Positions 62,186 through 64,000 of a DNA stretch of 64,000 nucleotides are shown piece after piece. The stretch spans positions 128,645 through 192,644 of the forward strand of contig JACKGZ010000007.1 of NCBI GenBank assembly GCA_020639255.1, in the 5' to 3' direction. This DNA comes from Phycisphaera sp. Its GTDB lineage: Bacteria; Planctomycetota; Phycisphaerae; Phycisphaerales; UBA1924. Each line of letters opens with the position of its first letter. Position 1 is the stretch's first letter. Made by a program: the position numbers and the translations under genes. The notes under the pieces are model-generated. The model saw only the letters and a program-made list of their open reading frames with translations. It was not told where the DNA came from and did no database searches.

Positions 62186-63439
62186 TCACCCGCCGAAGTC
62201 ACAGCCCTTGTTGTAGCGGATGACCCAAGCCGAGAAATCGGCCGGGGTGAGACGCCGATCGAGGTTCTGATCCGCAATCCCGGCTCCCGCTCTGTACGCA
62301 TCAAGCCATGTCGCGAGATCACCCGCGTCGAGCACGTGGTCTCGGTTCGTGTCGGCCAGGCAGGTCGTTGGTCGCAGGATGCCGAGCACGGTGAGTATGG
62401 TGAAGTCGTCTGCCATATCGCTGAGAGCAGCGACGGGCATCGCGGTCGCAATGCGGTCGGAGATGTCCCGTCGGATTTGCCCATCGGTGATCAACACGGT
62501 GGCCTGCGACTGGATGAGATACGCACCGGTCGAGGATGTCACGAATGTGGGCACAGCATTGGGCCCATTGCTGCTCCAGATCGGCTCAAGTCCGTCTTGC
62601 GTCAGGCGGTAGGCGTGGTGCTGTGGGTTGAGCCCCATTGCGTCATGGATGCGTGTCGCAACGATCGCGTTGCCGTCGCCGGTCGGCTCGAACGCGGTGT
62701 AGTACACCTGGTTAGATTCGAGTCTATGCGTTTCGATGGGAAACTCGATCGTTGTCCCGTCATTGAGCAGCCAAGCAAAGCTGATAACGTTTCCTTGCTG
62801 GTCGACCGTGACTCCGGCTGCGTCGCCCGCATCGGTGAGCATCCGCGGGATAAATTGAGAATCTTCGGTCATCCCGGCCAGAGGAAACACCGGAAGCGGG
62901 ATGGTATCGGGTGGGAGTTGTGTGTCTGACCAGACCGCCAGCGCGGTCGGTGTCGTGGAGCTTGCGGGCATTGAGATTCGCCCGATACCTCGCCCTGCGG
63001 GGCTGACTGCTTCGAGGGAGACAAGAGCACCTTCGACCCCATGAACGGACTGGGGGATGCCACTTGCCCACATCGTCGGAGTGAGGGCGGGGAGGTGATC
63101 GAAATCGATTGTGTGTGCGTAAAGGTTTCCACGCTGATCTGACAACAGATCGAGGAAGCCCTTGGTTGATGGAGGCATCGGTAGCGGATGAAAGCCCTGT
63201 TCGTCCAGGGTGTACGGCTGCGCGAATGAGAGAGGGGCGTGGGGATCCAGAATAACCGCGCCGGCGATGGATTGGTCGGGCAGAAAGAACGGACGGATGG
63301 CGCCGTAGCCAACGCCGGGACGGCCGACTGTTTCTTCGAAGACCCAGGCTTCGATCTCGTTGAGAGGCTGCGATTTTGCCGAGCAGGTGGCAAGGAACAT
63401 GAAGCCAAAGACGGGTTTGAGATGGTTCTTCTGTGCCAT
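62186..63439 (-). CDS. Secreted protein with C-terminal dockerin-like domain
   Basis: 417 residues from ATG 63439 (GAGAGG ~10 bases upstream; GTG 63457 is less likely). A short hydrophobic N terminus (residues 10-23) is a weak signal peptide. The central ~320 residues are beta-rich with repeated 'W', 'D' and 'G' blocks, possibly a propeller. The last 55 residues form a dockerin-like pair of calcium loops: 'DTNRDHVLDAGDLATWLDAY' and 'DQNLDRRLTPADFSAWVIRYNKGC', typical of Phycisphaerae secreted proteins. Its function is unknown. Confidence 0.75.
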   Translation of the reverse strand: MAQKNHLKPVFGFMFLATCSAKSQPLNEIEAWVFEETVGRPGVGYGAIRPFFLPDQSIAGAVILDPHAPLSFAQPYTLDEQGFHPLPMPPSTKGFLDLLSDQRGNLYAHTIDFDHLPALTPTMWASGIPQSVHGVEGALVSLEAVSPAGRGIGRISMPASSTTPTALAVWSDTQLPPDTIPLPVFPLAGMTEDSQFIPRMLTDAGDAAGVTVDQQGNVISFAWLLNDGTTIEFPIETHRLESNQVYYTAFEPTGDGNAIVATRIHDAMGLNPQHHAYRLTQDGLEPIWSSNGPNAVPTFVTSSTGAYLIQSQATVLITDGQIRRDISDRIATAMPVAALSDMADDFTILTVLGILRPTTCLADTNRDHVLDAGDLATWLDAYRAGAGIADQNLDRRLTPADFSAWVIRYNKGCDFGG

Positions 63440-63497
63440 ACTCGTGTTCCTCTCCACCTATGCAACCCGTTGGTTTGCGTTTGGTATCGGCGGTCCA

Positions 63498-63569
63498 ATG
63501 GATCAGGGTGCCACAATTCGCGATCGGATCGGTCAGATCGTGACGAGCGGCAACATCCCCAATGATTGA
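63498..63569 (+). pseudogene. Fragment resembling the 3' end of ilvE
   Basis: The sequence CAGATCGTGACGAGCG-CAACATCCCC is repeated with one mismatch from the ilvE end, and the encoded 'ATIRDRIGQIVTSGNIPND' parallels 'GTITNKLRTKFRQIVTSDNIPEN', in the same orientation. The rest of an aminotransferase is not seen before it. It is either the remnant of a second copy or a duplicated gene tail flanking the dockerin-type gene. Confidence 0.6.
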
Positions 63570-63620
63570 TCCACACGGAGTGGCCCACCCGGGCCGTGGC
63601 TTTCGCTTAGGCTCTGACGC

Positions 63621-64000
63621 ATGGCTGACCCACACGGCCCGATGTCGTTGCGCATTCCCGCGATCATCGTCGGCCCGATCGCGGCGGTTGCTGTCTACCT
63701 GCTCCTGAGCGGCTCGGGCCTCGCGCACGACGCGCGCGCGGTCGCGGGAATCGGCGTGTGGATGGCGCTCTGGTGGATGACCGAGGCCATCCCCCTGGCG
63801 GCGACGAGCCTGATGCCGCTGGCGCTCTTCCCGCTCGCGGGCGTCATGCCCATCCAGTCTCTCGCCGACTCGTACGCGCACTATCTCGTCGTGCTTTTCT
63901 TCGCGGGGTTCGTGCTCGGGCTGAGCGTGGAGAAATGGGGGCTGCACAAGCGAGTGGCGCTCAAGACGGTGCTGCTCGTCGGAACGAAGCCGACGCGGCT
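63621..64000 (+). CDS. DASS-family (SLC13) sodium/anion symporter, 3' end cut by window
   Basis: The first 126 residues of a transporter. Three or more hydrophobic segments: 'IIVGPIAAVAVYLLLSG', 'AVAGIGVWMALWWMTEAIPLAATSLMPLALFPLAGVM', 'YLVVLFFAGFVLGLSVEKWGLHKR'. The 'WW(M/L)TEAIPLAATSLMPL' block and 'FxGFVLxLSVEKWGLHKRxAL' are diagnostic of the divalent anion:Na+ symporter family, which imports dicarboxylates, citrate, sulfate or phosphate. The end lies outside the window. Confidence 0.88.
   Translation, partial: MADPHGPMSLRIPAIIVGPIAAVAVYLLLSGSGLAHDARAVAGIGVWMALWWMTEAIPLAATSLMPLALFPLAGVMPIQSLADSYAHYLVVLFFAGFVLGLSVEKWGLHKRVALKTVLLVGTKPTR

Noticed and set aside
63360..63569. A separate 69-codon gene before the DASS transporter
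   Set aside because: The only recognisable part is the ilvE-like tail; the rest overlaps the dockerin-type gene antisense and has no ribosome binding site.

Overview
The window looks like chromosomal DNA of a high-GC bacterium of the Planctomycetota, most likely class Phycisphaerae. The inference rests on several lineage habits seen together: secreted proteins ending in PAPAS-type PEP-CTERM-like tags, an N-terminal LEQR-LLLS variant of the planctomycete LEPR signal on a surface protein, a C-terminal dockerin-like 'DTNRDH...DQNLDRR...GC' domain, several membrane proteins carrying a CxxCG...CPECG zinc ribbon, and a pseudopilin operon. No IS element, prophage, CRISPR array, tRNA or rRNA was seen. 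The density is high: many genes overlap by 1-4 bases (ATGA, GTGA, TGATG) and no gene-free stretch exceeds about 250 bases.

Layout. 1-2746: end of a ketosynthase-type operon, with a catalytically dead KS-beta-like subunit (cut by the window edge), a GxxExxY protein and an active KS-alpha. 2727-5682: zinc-ribbon membrane protein, Tat-exported class V aminotransferase, unknown membrane-anchored protein. 5708-7613: two tandem paralogous secreted proteins duplicated with their leaders and terminators. 7643-9220: glycyl-tRNA synthetase. 9411-14443: MacAB-TolC-like tripartite efflux operon. 14569-18332: P1B-4 metal ATPase and short-chain fatty acid transporter. 18384-20060: cyclodeaminase-family protein plus two Cys-cluster proteins. 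20041-26853: double-headed glycosyltransferase, LEQR-tagged cyclophilin, ABC exporter, small protein. 26857-29562: dnaX-ybaB-nudix operon. 29760-35751: two lipoproteins, SRP RNA, PIN-TRAM membrane protein, pilin-like protein, M24 peptidase, PAPAS protein, RNHCP protein. 35755-44574: Kbl, NDH-2, zinc-ribbon membrane proteins, DUF456, PhoH. 44649-52309: nine-gene type II secretion/pseudopilin operon. 52481-64000: threonine dehydrogenase, phosphatase-cytochrome fusion, Upp and cytosine deaminase, a channel-like protein, HscA-like chaperone, PheT, IlvE, dockerin-type protein and the start of a DASS transporter.

The most striking observation is in dnaX. The zero-frame product stops right after a G GGA AAA slippery heptamer that is preceded by AGGGAG and followed by a 10-bp hairpin, and the tau C-terminal domain lies in the -1 frame. 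This is the E. coli frameshift toolkit with the outcome inverted: here the frameshift would make the long tau form. The downstream ybaB start (TGATG) can be reached by a terminating ribosome only in the shifted frame.

Other points worth attention: a channel-like protein whose TVGYGD selectivity filter is replaced position by position; a threonine dehydrogenase that has lost all four structural-zinc cysteines and a DnaX that has lost its zinc module; a PheT without the EMAP-like tRNA-binding domain; a periplasmic CX5R phosphatase fused to a cytochrome c'-like CxxCH tail; a diverged second copy of the ilvE 3' end beyond the next gene; SRP RNA with a non-GNRA apical loop; and a conserved structured leader before the duplicated secreted proteins. 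Functional links: Tdh and Kbl form the threonine-to-glycine pathway though 15 kb apart, and divergent Upp and cytosine deaminase form a cytosine-uracil-UMP salvage pair.
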